The notes under the pieces were generated by a model. That model ran no database searches. It worked only from the letters and a program-made list of their open reading frames with translations, and was not told the origin of the DNA. Both the position numbers and the translations under genes were made by a program. A stretch of DNA of 64,000 nucleotides from Micromonospora saelicesensis (lineage in GTDB: Bacteria > Actinomycetota > Actinomycetes > Mycobacteriales > Micromonosporaceae), in NCBI RefSeq assembly GCF_900091575.1, contig NZ_FMCR01000007.1, forward strand, positions 248,001-312,000. Reading direction: 5' to 3'. How positions within the stretch are numbered: the stretch's first letter is position 1; each line of letters opens with the position of its first letter. This document shows positions 47,207 to 54,598 of this stretch, in pieces.

Positions 47207-48010
47207 TCACGAGTCGGCGCGGGCTCGGAGGGCTTGCGTGGTCGCCGCGTCAGCGGGAAAGAACGCCTCGACGGCCAACCCGGCAACTGTGACCTCGCGC
47301 GGCGTACCGAAGAGGGTCGTGGTGCTGACGAGGGACAACTCCTGGTCACCGTGCCGGTAGCGCAGCGGGACGAGAACACGTGAGAGGGCATCGCTTGTCG
47401 GTGTCGTGTCGACGTCGCCACCGGGATAGCCGCGAAGCTCCTCGTGCAGGTCGTACAGGATCGGGTCGTTTGTTGTCGCCGCCTGCTGGCGCAGCCGTTT
47501 CAGCAGGTGGGCACGCCACTCGGGCAGGTTGACGATGCGCGGCGCCAGACCGTCGGGGTGCAGGCTGAGGCGCAGCACGTTGATCGGTGGGGTGAGCAGG
47601 TGGGGCTGCGCGTCCATGGTGAACAGGGCGACGGCAGGGTTGGCATCGACGAGGTGCCAGTGCTGGTCCACGAGCAGCGCGGGGTACGGGCTGTGACCGG
47701 CGAGGATCTGCCGTACGGCCGCCCGTACCGGTGCCAGCTCGGGGTCGCTCAGTTCATGGCGGGGGTAGGCGGGCGCGTAGCCGCCGGCCAGCAGCACCGT
47801 GTTGCGCTCGGCCAGCGGCATCTCCAGGTGTTCGGCCAGCCGCAGGATGAGGTCGGGGCTCGGCCGGGATCGCCCGGTCTCGACGAAGCTCAGGTGCCGG
47901 GCCGACACTCCCGCCTCGATCGACAGGTCGAGCTGGCTCATTCCGCGAGTCCGGCGCCAGTCGCGCAGCAACTCCCCCACTGGTCGCCCGTGCCGGGTCG
48001 AGATCGTCAC
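47207..48010 (-). CDS. XRE-family regulator with MmyB-like ligand-binding domain
   Basis: A 267-residue regulator. The N-terminal HTH is RGMSQLDLSIEAGVSARHLSFVETGRSRPS (about residues 22-51, shortened here). The C-terminal MmyB-like PAS-related domain (from about residue 95, LVDQHWHLVDANPAVALF) may bind a fatty acid or other small molecule. It is divergent from a DUF1330 gene. The palindrome ATTACCTCAGAGGTAAT lies 35 bp upstream of its start, so autoregulation and control of the DUF1330 and hydrolase genes are likely. It starts with GTG. Confidence 0.92.
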   Translation of the reverse strand: MTISTRHGRPVGELLRDWRRTRGMSQLDLSIEAGVSARHLSFVETGRSRPSPDLILRLAEHLEMPLAERNTVLLAGGYAPAYPRHELSDPELAPVRAAVRQILAGHSPYPALLVDQHWHLVDANPAVALFTMDAQPHLLTPPINVLRLSLHPDGLAPRIVNLPEWRAHLLKRLRQQAATTNDPILYDLHEELRGYPGGDVDTTPTSDALSRVLVPLRYRHGDQELSLVSTTTLFGTPREVTVAGLAVEAFFPADAATTQALRARADS

Positions 48011-48044
48011 TCGCCGACCCTAGTTCCGCACCGACAGCCGGGCC

Positions 48045-48061
48045 ATTACCTCAGAGGTAAT
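48045..48061. promoter_or_regulatory. Candidate operator of the XRE regulator
   Basis: ATTACCTC-A-GAGGTAAT is a perfect palindrome in the divergent promoter between the XRE gene and the DUF1330 gene. Its ACCTCAGAGGT core is identical to the core of the dispersed repeat at 1336 and 42525. Confidence 0.7.
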
Positions 48062-48177
48062 CGACAGCCCACCACGACGCGGGAAAGATCGCTTCCGGAA
48101 CGACCGATCCGGTGCCGTGAGGCGTCGGCCACCACCGCGACCCACGTCAGAGAACCAGACCCGAAGGACGGACAATC

Positions 48178-48522
48178 ATGACCGCGTACGCGCTCGCACA
48201 CCTCCGCAAGGCACCCGTCCACGCCGAGGTGCTGACGTACCTGGAGCGAATCGACGCCATCCTCGCGCCTTTCGGGGGCCGGTTCATCGTCCACGGCGGT
48301 GCCATCGACGTCCTGGAGGGCGACTGGCCCGGCGACGTGATCGTCATTGAGTTTCCCGACTTGCAGCAGGCCCGCTCCTGGTACCAGTCCAGCGATTATC
48401 AGGAGATCAAGCCCTTGCGGACGAGGCACCTCACCGGCGAGGTGATTCTCGTCGACGGAGTCGAGTCCGGGCAGGACTCGTCGCAGCTGGCCGCGGCCAT
48501 TCGCCGCGCCACCGATCGGTAG
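48178..48522 (+). CDS. DUF1330 family protein
   Basis: A 114-residue ferredoxin-like alpha/beta protein of the DUF1330 family. The segment GDVIVIEFPDLQQARSWYQSSDYQEIKPLR is typical. The family has no established reaction. GAAGGA lies upstream of the ATG. It is divergent from the XRE regulator and precedes an alpha/beta hydrolase gene on the same strand (105-nt gap). The pair probably forms the regulated target set. Confidence 0.9.
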   Translation: MTAYALAHLRKAPVHAEVLTYLERIDAILAPFGGRFIVHGGAIDVLEGDWPGDVIVIEFPDLQQARSWYQSSDYQEIKPLRTRHLTGEVILVDGVESGQDSSQLAAAIRRATDR

Positions 48523-48627
48523 CACCTGACCTTCTCCCCGCCAGGGCACCAGCGCCGTCCCGAAGAACCGATGGCTCGCCGCCCGCACGGCACCCTGACA
48601 CGGGTCAGCCGGCCGTAGTCTCATCGG

Positions 48628-49503
48628 ATGCAGGACATCCAGACGCACACCCTGGCTATTCCCGGCGTCGACCTGGTCTACGACGTCCGCGGCCCGCTAC
48701 CTCCCACTGGCGCCCATCGTGCGCTACTCATGATCGGCCAGCCGATGGCGGCGGAGGGCTTCACCGCGCTCGCCCCGCACTTCACGGACCGCACGGTCCT
48801 CACCTACGACCCGCGTGGTCTGGGCCGAAGCGTCCGCAAGGACGGTCGGTCCGACCACACGCCGCAGCAGCAGGCCGCCGACCTGCACGCGCTCGTTCAG
48901 GCGCTCGAGGTCGGTCCGGTCGACGTGTTCGCCAGCAGCGGCGGCGCAGTGACCGCACTCGAGCTGGTCGCCACCCACCCCGGCGACGTCGCCACCCTGG
49001 TGGCGCACGAACCGCCGATCAACGCGGTGCTCCCCGACGCCACGGCCGCCGAGCGCGCCCGAGCCGGCTTCTACGAGGCGTACCAGGCGAAGGGCTCGGG
49101 TGCGGGAATGGCCGCGTTCATCGCCATGACGTCCTGGCAGGGCGAGTTCACCGATGCCTACTTCGCCCAGCCCGCTCCCGATCCGGCGATGTTCGGCATG
49201 GCCGCCGACGACGATGGCACCCGGGACGATCCGCTGCTGTCGCAGAACTCGTGGGCGATCACCGACTACCGTCCCGACGCGAGCGTGCTCACCGCCGCGC
49301 CCACCCGGATCGTGGTCGCTGTCGGCGAGGAGTCGGCCGGCACGTACACCGCTCGCACCGCCCTGGGCCTCGCGGCGCTGCTCGGCCAGGAGGCCGTGGT
49401 GTTCCCGAGCCACCACGGCGGGTTCCTCGGCGGCGAGTTCGGCTACGCGGGTAAGCCCGAGGAGTTCGCCGCGCGACTGCGGGAGGTACTGGACGCGGGC
49501 TGA
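48628..49503 (+). CDS. Alpha/beta hydrolase
   Basis: A 291-residue alpha/beta hydrolase. The nucleophile elbow reads FASSGGAV (small-x-Ser-x-small, with alanine in place of the first glycine). The oxyanion region is LMIGQPMAAEGF and the catalytic histidine lies in FPSHHGGFLGG. DPRGLGRS marks the usual strand-4 loop. Substrate unknown; it could be an esterase or a detoxifying hydrolase. It lies downstream of the DUF1330 gene. Confidence 0.92.
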   Translation: MQDIQTHTLAIPGVDLVYDVRGPLPPTGAHRALLMIGQPMAAEGFTALAPHFTDRTVLTYDPRGLGRSVRKDGRSDHTPQQQAADLHALVQALEVGPVDVFASSGGAVTALELVATHPGDVATLVAHEPPINAVLPDATAAERARAGFYEAYQAKGSGAGMAAFIAMTSWQGEFTDAYFAQPAPDPAMFGMAADDDGTRDDPLLSQNSWAITDYRPDASVLTAAPTRIVVAVGEESAGTYTARTALGLAALLGQEAVVFPSHHGGFLGGEFGYAGKPEEFAARLREVLDAG

Positions 49504-49670
49504 CGCCGGTGCCGGCGACAGCGGCCTCGCACCCGCGTTTCGACATCGCTCAGGTATGGACGGACCTGGCCACGATCGGTCTCAGGTGGCCGACCAGCCG
49601 TATCGTGAGACGCGGAGACGACGATCCGCCGTCTTCGATGAACGCCACCGCAGCGGTCGAGGAGAACGAG

Positions 49671-50069
49671 ATGACTGGTCTGGCGACCATCGGCGCAATC
49701 GTGGGCGTCCTGCTCGTCGGTCTCGTGGTCCTGGTCCGCAAGCCGGCCAACACCCGGTCGGTGCTCAGATGGTCGGCCCTGGCGATCACCGCGCTGGTGG
49801 CCGCCGTGCTGGCTCCCTTCACCGTGGACGACTCGGGCAGCGCGGCCAGTTATCTGCTCGGCGTTCCCGTTGTCGCGGCACTGCTGCCCGTTCTCGCGCA
49901 GCGGATCGGTCGACTGACAGTGGTCGCCGATCTGGTGGCCGCGCTCATCCTCACCGGATGGGGTCTGCTGCTCGGGCTGGGCATCGGTGTCGCGTTCCTA
50001 CCAGCGGTGTTACTCCTGATCGCCAGCGCGGCGGGCACCTGGGCACCGCGACCGTCCACCACCACGTGA
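49671..50069 (+). CDS. Small four-TM membrane protein
   Basis: A 132-residue membrane protein with four hydrophobic helices and few charged residues. I do not recognise a family. GAGGAG six bases upstream supports the ATG at 49671. One TTA leucine codon occurs at 50010. It is convergent with another small membrane protein gene 15 nt away. Confidence 0.72.
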   Translation: MTGLATIGAIVGVLLVGLVVLVRKPANTRSVLRWSALAITALVAAVLAPFTVDDSGSAASYLLGVPVVAALLPVLAQRIGRLTVVADLVAALILTGWGLLLGLGIGVAFLPAVLLLIASAAGTWAPRPSTTT

Positions 50070-50084
50070 CCTGGTCACTCGCGA

Positions 50085-50474
50085 TCAGCCGTCCGGGGTG
50101 AACAGCCCCTGGACGCCGACGACGATGGCGATGAGGCCAAAGATCGCGAGCAACAGCCGGACCCCGGTGGCACCGTCCGACTGATCGGCGCGCGGCGTCG
50201 ACCGCCCGGTCAACCGGCCCCACAGCAGGGCGAGCCCCACACCGATCCCCACCACCTCGAAGTGGAACACCCGGGGCCCGGAGAGCATGTGGACGATGAG
50301 GTAGTAACCGCCGGTCACCAACGCCACGAGGCCGACCACCCACGCGATCGGGGTGGCCCGGCCGGCGAGGCGGCCCAGGTCGTCGCCGACCCGCGGCAGC
50401 AGCCGCAGCACCGCCACGGCGAGCAGGAAGCCACCGACGATGTTGGCGAGGTCGAGCAGCAGAGCCATTATCAC
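50085..50474 (-). CDS. Small membrane protein
   Basis: A 129-residue membrane protein with three or four predicted TM helices and a polar loop near residues 85-105 (GRLTGRSTPRADQSDGATG). I do not recognise a family. GGAG seven bases upstream supports the GTG at 50474; an ATG two codons later is possible. Confidence 0.72.
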   Translation of the reverse strand: MIMALLLDLANIVGGFLLAVAVLRLLPRVGDDLGRLAGRATPIAWVVGLVALVTGGYYLIVHMLSGPRVFHFEVVGIGVGLALLWGRLTGRSTPRADQSDGATGVRLLLAIFGLIAIVVGVQGLFTPDG

Positions 50475-50592
50475 GGGAAGTCTCCGTCGATCGGGTGATC
50501 AGCCGGTGGGAGCGTACCCACGGACCCGCTCGGTTGAAACGGTCCGGACGGCACGCCCCCACGACGGAGTTCAGGCTTCGCCGCTCAACCCC

Positions 50593-51762
50593 TCAGCGTG
50601 TGCACCGCCATACCAGCGGCCGATACGCCTGGTTCTCGTAGACGGCCCCGACCACCGTCAGACCGTCGTCGCTGATTCCCTCGGCCGTGTACGTGCCCGC
50701 CTCGGTCGCCCGGACCTCGGGTCGACCCGGCAACCGGCGGGAGGTGCCGTCCGGGGCCACGACCAGCGGCGCACCGTCGACGACCAGCACATCACCATTG
50801 CCGGCGATGCCGCTCGCCCCCGGGAAGGGCAGCAGGCTCACCGCCCCGGTGGCGAGATTCCACCGCACCGGCAGCATCTGCACCGCGCCGCTCCGTTGGC
50901 CGCCGGGAACCATGCCGATCGCCCATTCGCCCCGCGCCGAGTCGACCGACGCCCGCGGGTAGCCGTCGGGCACTGCCAACGCCGCCCCGACGCCCCGCGG
51001 CGTCCACCGGTAGGGCCGATCGCCCACGGTGCCGACGATCGTGCCGTCCTCGGTGATCCCGGTCGCGGACGACCCCCGCTGGCCGATCAGCCGGTACTTC
51101 TGGGGGTTTTCCGTCGACCACAGCACAGCCTGGTGCGAGTCGTCGGACTTGCGGGCGGTGCCGACGATGTCGCCCCGACCGTTGACGGCGTGCACGAGCA
51201 CCGCGTCGTAGCCGGGCGGGGTGGCCAGGAAACGCAGCTTCCCGTCCCGGTACAGCCAGCCGGTGCCGTCGCCGTTGGTGCCGACCACATCGCCACGGCT
51301 GCTGACCGCGGCCGCGTGCCGCGCGGTCGCCGGCAGGACCACCGGCCGGCCGTCGGTCCACAGCACGACCCGCCCGTCCTCCCGCCCGGTGCCGATGTCG
51401 CCGACGATGTGCCGTCCGGTGGGATCGACCCCACTGGCCACCGCGACCGGACCGCCGACCGGCTGCGGCAACCACGACGCCTGGCAGGTGACCGGCGGGC
51501 GCGGGGCGGCCGACCCGGTCTCCGCCGGTGACACAGCGATCGCCGGCATGTTGGGAACCCGCGGGCTGGTGGTCCCGCCGACCTGGACGGCACCCACGAC
51601 ACCGACCCCGGCCAGCACCGTCAGCGCGGCGAGTCCGCCGACTCGGCGACGCTGGCGGCGCCGCCGGCCGTCGCGGACCGCCCGGCTCAGGTCGACCCGC
51701 GGCTCCGGTACCGGCACCGAGCGCAGCATCTCGGCGATCCGCTGATCGTCCACCGTGGTCAT
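50593..51762 (-). CDS. Anti-sigma-like membrane protein with HAF-repeat beta-propeller
   Basis: A 389-residue protein. The cytoplasmic N-terminus (about 1-40) has the short acidic/helical pattern of SigE-type anti-sigma partners, then a TM at about 43-62. The extracellular part contains repeats of the form GRGDIVGTAR and EDGTIVGTVG (HAF-like) that would build a beta-propeller. It ends with a cysteine near each end of the propeller. It follows the ECF sigma gene with an ATGA overlap, so it is likely its membrane regulator; that is inference from context. GAGGAG is six bases before the ATG. Confidence 0.8.
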   Translation of the reverse strand: MTTVDDQRIAEMLRSVPVPEPRVDLSRAVRDGRRRRQRRRVGGLAALTVLAGVGVVGAVQVGGTTSPRVPNMPAIAVSPAETGSAAPRPPVTCQASWLPQPVGGPVAVASGVDPTGRHIVGDIGTGREDGRVVLWTDGRPVVLPATARHAAAVSSRGDVVGTNGDGTGWLYRDGKLRFLATPPGYDAVLVHAVNGRGDIVGTARKSDDSHQAVLWSTENPQKYRLIGQRGSSATGITEDGTIVGTVGDRPYRWTPRGVGAALAVPDGYPRASVDSARGEWAIGMVPGGQRSGAVQMLPVRWNLATGAVSLLPFPGASGIAGNGDVLVVDGAPLVVAPDGTSRRLPGRPEVRATEAGTYTAEGISDDGLTVVGAVYENQAYRPLVWRCTR

Positions 51763-52274
51763 CTCGGGCTCCTCACTGACATCTCGGTGACGTCGAGCAC
51801 CTGGCGGACGGCCGCCAACGCCCGAGCAGTCTGCGACTTCACGTTGCCTTCGGAGCAGCCCATCGCGGCGGCCGTGTCGCTCAGCGACAGGTCGCACAGG
51901 AACCGCAGGACCAGCACCGTGCGCTGGCCGCGCGGGAGGCGGGCGAGCGCCGCGAGCAGGCTGTCCCGCTCGGCCAGGTCGTCGTGCGGCGTCACCGGCG
52001 AGCGCTCCGGCTCCGGCACCGACCCCAGCAGGCGAACCTTCGCCCAGCTCAACCGCTTCTCATCGACGAGCTTGTGCACCAGCATCCGATGTACGTACGC
52101 GTCGACGTTGTCGGCCCGGCTGACCCGGCGCCAGTTCACGTAGAGCGCCGTGACCGTCTGCTGCACCACGTCGTCGGCCAGATGGGCGTCGCCGCACATC
52201 AGGAACGCGGTCCGATGCAGGCTCGGCAGTCGCGCGGAGACGTACTCCACGAACTCACCCTCGGCATCCACCAT
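51759..52274 (-). CDS. ECF sigma factor (SigE/SigL-like actinobacterial group)
   Basis: A 171-residue extracytoplasmic-function sigma factor. Region 2 runs over about 8-80 (FLMCGDAHLADDVVQQTVTALYVNW). Region 4 covers about 107-160 (ALARLPRGQRTVLVLRFLCDLSLSDTAAAMGCSEGNVKSQTARAL). GGAGGAGGGAG precedes the ATG. The gene overlaps the HAF-repeat membrane protein gene, a likely sensor/anti-sigma partner. Confidence 0.93.
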   Translation of the reverse strand: MVDAEGEFVEYVSARLPSLHRTAFLMCGDAHLADDVVQQTVTALYVNWRRVSRADNVDAYVHRMLVHKLVDEKRLSWAKVRLLGSVPEPERSPVTPHDDLAERDSLLAALARLPRGQRTVLVLRFLCDLSLSDTAAAMGCSEGNVKSQTARALAAVRQVLDVTEMSVRSPR

Positions 52275-52641
52275 CGAGGCTCCCTCCTCCGCAAGCTCGA
52301 CGGGACCGGACCATCATCAGGTTGCGTCCCGTCGAAGAACGCTCGGAAGGCCTACCGCCCGGCCGCCGCGCGCCACGGTCTCAGCCGACGGCGCTGGTCA
52401 CCGCTGGTCTGTCCACTGTGGTCGTACCGGAAGGATTTCCGGAGACGGTTATAGCATTGACCAGCGTCTTTGTGTTTAGGATCCGCGTTCCGCTCGGAAT
52501 CAACGGCGAAAGATTGCTGCGGCTTGCGATTTCATAACCTAGGCTCCCGAATATCCACATCGACGGCCCGCCCTCACGCCGTGCCAGCCACCGACCTCGC
52601 ACGCCGGCCATCGCCACCCTCGACGCCGATTGGAGTATTCG
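52275..52641. other. 367-bp intergenic region with a lower-GC stretch
   Basis: This gap separates the sigma operon from the SMP-30 gene. The part from about 52430 to 52560 is visibly richer in A and T than its surroundings and has stops in most frames. No known gene, transposase remnant or tRNA was recognised in it; one weak ORF is listed separately. Confidence 0.6.
52381..52560 (-). CDS. Possible small ORF in the lower-GC stretch
   Basis: A 59-residue open frame on the minus strand (start MWIFGSLGYEIASRS) upstream of the sigma gene and in the same direction. It lacks a convincing ribosome binding site and matches no family known to me. The base composition differs from that of neighbours. 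It may be a fortuitous ORF in a regulatory region or a decayed fragment. Confidence 0.2.
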   Translation of the reverse strand: MWIFGSLGYEIASRSNLSPLIPSGTRILNTKTLVNAITVSGNPSGTTTVDRPAVTSAVG

Positions 52642-53688
52642 ATGACCTGGCGTCCAACCATCGCCGCACTGGCCGGCCTGTGCCTCGCGGTCACCGCCAC
52701 CCCGTTGCCTGCCGGTGCTGCCGCCGACGCTGCGCATGTCAGCGCTCACGCCGCGCTCGCCGGTCCGCCCGGCGCACCGCCCGGGGCCTGCCCGACGGGG
52801 GCCAGTTACGGTCCACCGCTGCCGGCCAGCACCGTGACGGCCCCGCGAATCCAGGGCGGGTTCACGTTCCTCGAAGGGCCGGTCTGGGTCGCCGACGGCG
52901 GCTACCTGCTGATGTCGGACATGACCGCCGGCACCGGGCCGTACAACGTCCAGCCGTCGACGATCCGCCGGTTCACCCCGCCGGCGAGCTTCGACACGTT
53001 CATCGCCGACGCCGGCAGCAACGGCCTGGCACTCAGCGCCGACGGCCAGCAACTCGTCGCAGCCACCCACGACCAGCGCAGCGTGTCCGCGTACCGGTTG
53101 AGCGACCGGGCCCGCAGCACCGTCGCGGCGAACTACCAGGGCCGGGCGTTCAACTCGCCGAACGACGTCGCGGTCCGCTCCGACGGCGTCGTCTACTTCA
53201 CCGACCCCAACTTCCAGCGCGGCAACCGCCCCGACCAGATGAGCGGACGTACCAGCGTCTTCCGCGTCTCCAACGGGCAGGTGTCGCTGGTTGACGACCG
53301 GTTGCGCCAACCCAACGGCATCTCGCTCTCGCCGGACGGGACCGCGCTGTACGTGGGCGCCTACTCCGAGAACAAGATCTACAAGTACGCGGTCCAGCCC
53401 GACGGCAGCATCGGCGCCCGCAGCGTCTTCGTGAACTACATCGGCGGCCCGGACGGCGGCACGATCGACTGCGCCGGCAACGTGTACTGGACCTCGGGCG
53501 GGGACTCCCTGGTCCATGTCTACTCCCCCACAGGCACCCAGCTCGGCACGATCCGCTCCGGCACCTCCGGCACGACCAATGTGGCGTTCGGCGGCCCCGA
53601 CCGGCAGACCCTCTTCGTCACGTCGGGCCGGTGGGGCGACTCCGGGCTGTATAGCGTGCGACTGAACGTTCCCGGATATCCGTACTGA
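52642..53688 (+). CDS. Secreted SMP-30/gluconolactonase-like beta-propeller protein
   Basis: A 348-residue secreted protein. A signal peptide covers about 1-28 (cleavage after AGA or ADA). The six-bladed propeller shows SMP-30 motifs: FLEGPVWVADGGYLLMSD (metal glutamate), NSPNDVAVRSDGVVYFTDP (asparagine and aspartate ligands) and RQPNGISLSPDGTALYVG. It probably hydrolyses a sugar lactone or related ester outside the cell. GGAG six bases upstream supports the ATG at 52642. The gene is monocistronic. Confidence 0.9.
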   Translation: MTWRPTIAALAGLCLAVTATPLPAGAAADAAHVSAHAALAGPPGAPPGACPTGASYGPPLPASTVTAPRIQGGFTFLEGPVWVADGGYLLMSDMTAGTGPYNVQPSTIRRFTPPASFDTFIADAGSNGLALSADGQQLVAATHDQRSVSAYRLSDRARSTVAANYQGRAFNSPNDVAVRSDGVVYFTDPNFQRGNRPDQMSGRTSVFRVSNGQVSLVDDRLRQPNGISLSPDGTALYVGAYSENKIYKYAVQPDGSIGARSVFVNYIGGPDGGTIDCAGNVYWTSGGDSLVHVYSPTGTQLGTIRSGTSGTTNVAFGGPDRQTLFVTSGRWGDSGLYSVRLNVPGYPY

Positions 53689-53739
53689 CCGACGGCTGGA
53701 TGGCACGCCGCTTCCGTCGTAGCCCGACGAGGCGGCGCG

Positions 53740-54378
53740 CTATCCGGCGGTCGCGGCGATGAACACCACCGCCCCGACCACCACCAGGGCGGCGGCCAGG
53801 AAGGTCTGCCGGCGGGCCCGGCGCAACGCCTCCCTGACCTGCCAGGCGTGCGCCGTGGCGAGCAGCCAGCGCAGGTACGGGTCGGTCCGGGCGATGTTGC
53901 GGCGCGCGGTGGCGAGCCCTGCGCGGAGGGCGGCCCGCTCCTGCGGCGGAGCCGTCGACAGGCGGCAGGTGATCTCCGCGGCGATCCGGCGATGACGCAG
54001 CAGACCGTCGACGTCACCGGCGTACCCGCCGAAGTGGTACCAGGGCTCGGCCTCCAGCCGCTCGCGCAGGCCGCGCAGCTCCGGCCCGGTGAGCGTCGCC
54101 GGCGTGGTCATCGGCGGGACGAGCACCTCGCTGGTCCGCCAGATCGCCCAGGCCACGCCGAGCAGCGTCACCAGCAGACCGCCGCCCGCCCACGCCGCAT
54201 GAGCCCAGTCGTTGACCTTGCCGGCGGCGATCAGCGGGCCGCCGCCGAGCAGCAGCGCGCCCACCGCGCCGGCCGAGGAGATGATCCACCGTGCCGCCGC
54301 CCGACTGTCCGCGACCGAGTCCAACGGGGACGGCAGCGCGTCCAACCCCGCGCCGCTCGTCGGCGACTCCCCGGTCAT
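53740..54378 (-). CDS. Three-TM membrane protein of the CHAT-STAND module
   Basis: A 212-residue membrane protein I cannot assign firmly. Two N-terminal TMs (about 31-51 and 61-81) are followed by an alpha-helical cytoplasmic region of about 100 residues with a Tyr/Trp segment (EPWYHFGGYAGDVDGLLRHR). A C-terminal TM spans about 190-211. The arrangement recalls SLATT-like membrane effectors of conflict systems, with an extra C-terminal helix; that is inference. Its ATG overlaps the stop of the 53-residue protein (ATGA). The two-gene unit is divergent from the CHAT protease gene. Confidence 0.8.
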   Translation of the reverse strand: MTGESPTSGAGLDALPSPLDSVADSRAAARWIISSAGAVGALLLGGGPLIAAGKVNDWAHAAWAGGGLLVTLLGVAWAIWRTSEVLVPPMTTPATLTGPELRGLRERLEAEPWYHFGGYAGDVDGLLRHRRIAAEITCRLSTAPPQERAALRAGLATARRNIARTDPYLRWLLATAHAWQVREALRRARRQTFLAAALVVVGAVVFIAATAG

Positions 54379-54536
54379 CGGGGGTCGTCGCGGAAGACGA
54401 CACCCAGCGGGCCGTTCCCGTCGTCGGGCAGATCGGTGTACGGAAGCCAGCGCTGGCCGTCGAAGAACTCCAGCTCGCCGCTGTCGTTGATCCGCACGGC
54501 GTTGACTTGCGCAAGCTCCTCAGGATCGTCAGCCAT
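54375..54536 (-). CDS. 53-residue acidic protein of the CHAT-STAND module
   Basis: A short frame read directly from the sequence on the minus strand: start MADDPEELAQVNAVRIND, middle GELEFFDGQRWLPYTDLPDD, end GPLGVVFRDDPR. It is strongly acidic and has a compact beta-like middle with Trp/Tyr/Phe. The stop overlaps the membrane protein start by 4 nt, and the start is 63 bp from the divergent CHAT gene. No ribosome binding site is evident and the start follows a TACTGTAT-like stretch, so a leaderless mRNA is possible. It could be a sensor peptide, inhibitor or protease substrate. Confidence 0.7.
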   Translation of the reverse strand: MADDPEELAQVNAVRINDSGELEFFDGQRWLPYTDLPDDGNGPLGVVFRDDPR

Positions 54537-54598
54537 GGATACAGTATCGGTCAGTCCGGCAATCCACCCCGGCGTCGGGGCGTCCGCAGGGAGCCTTC

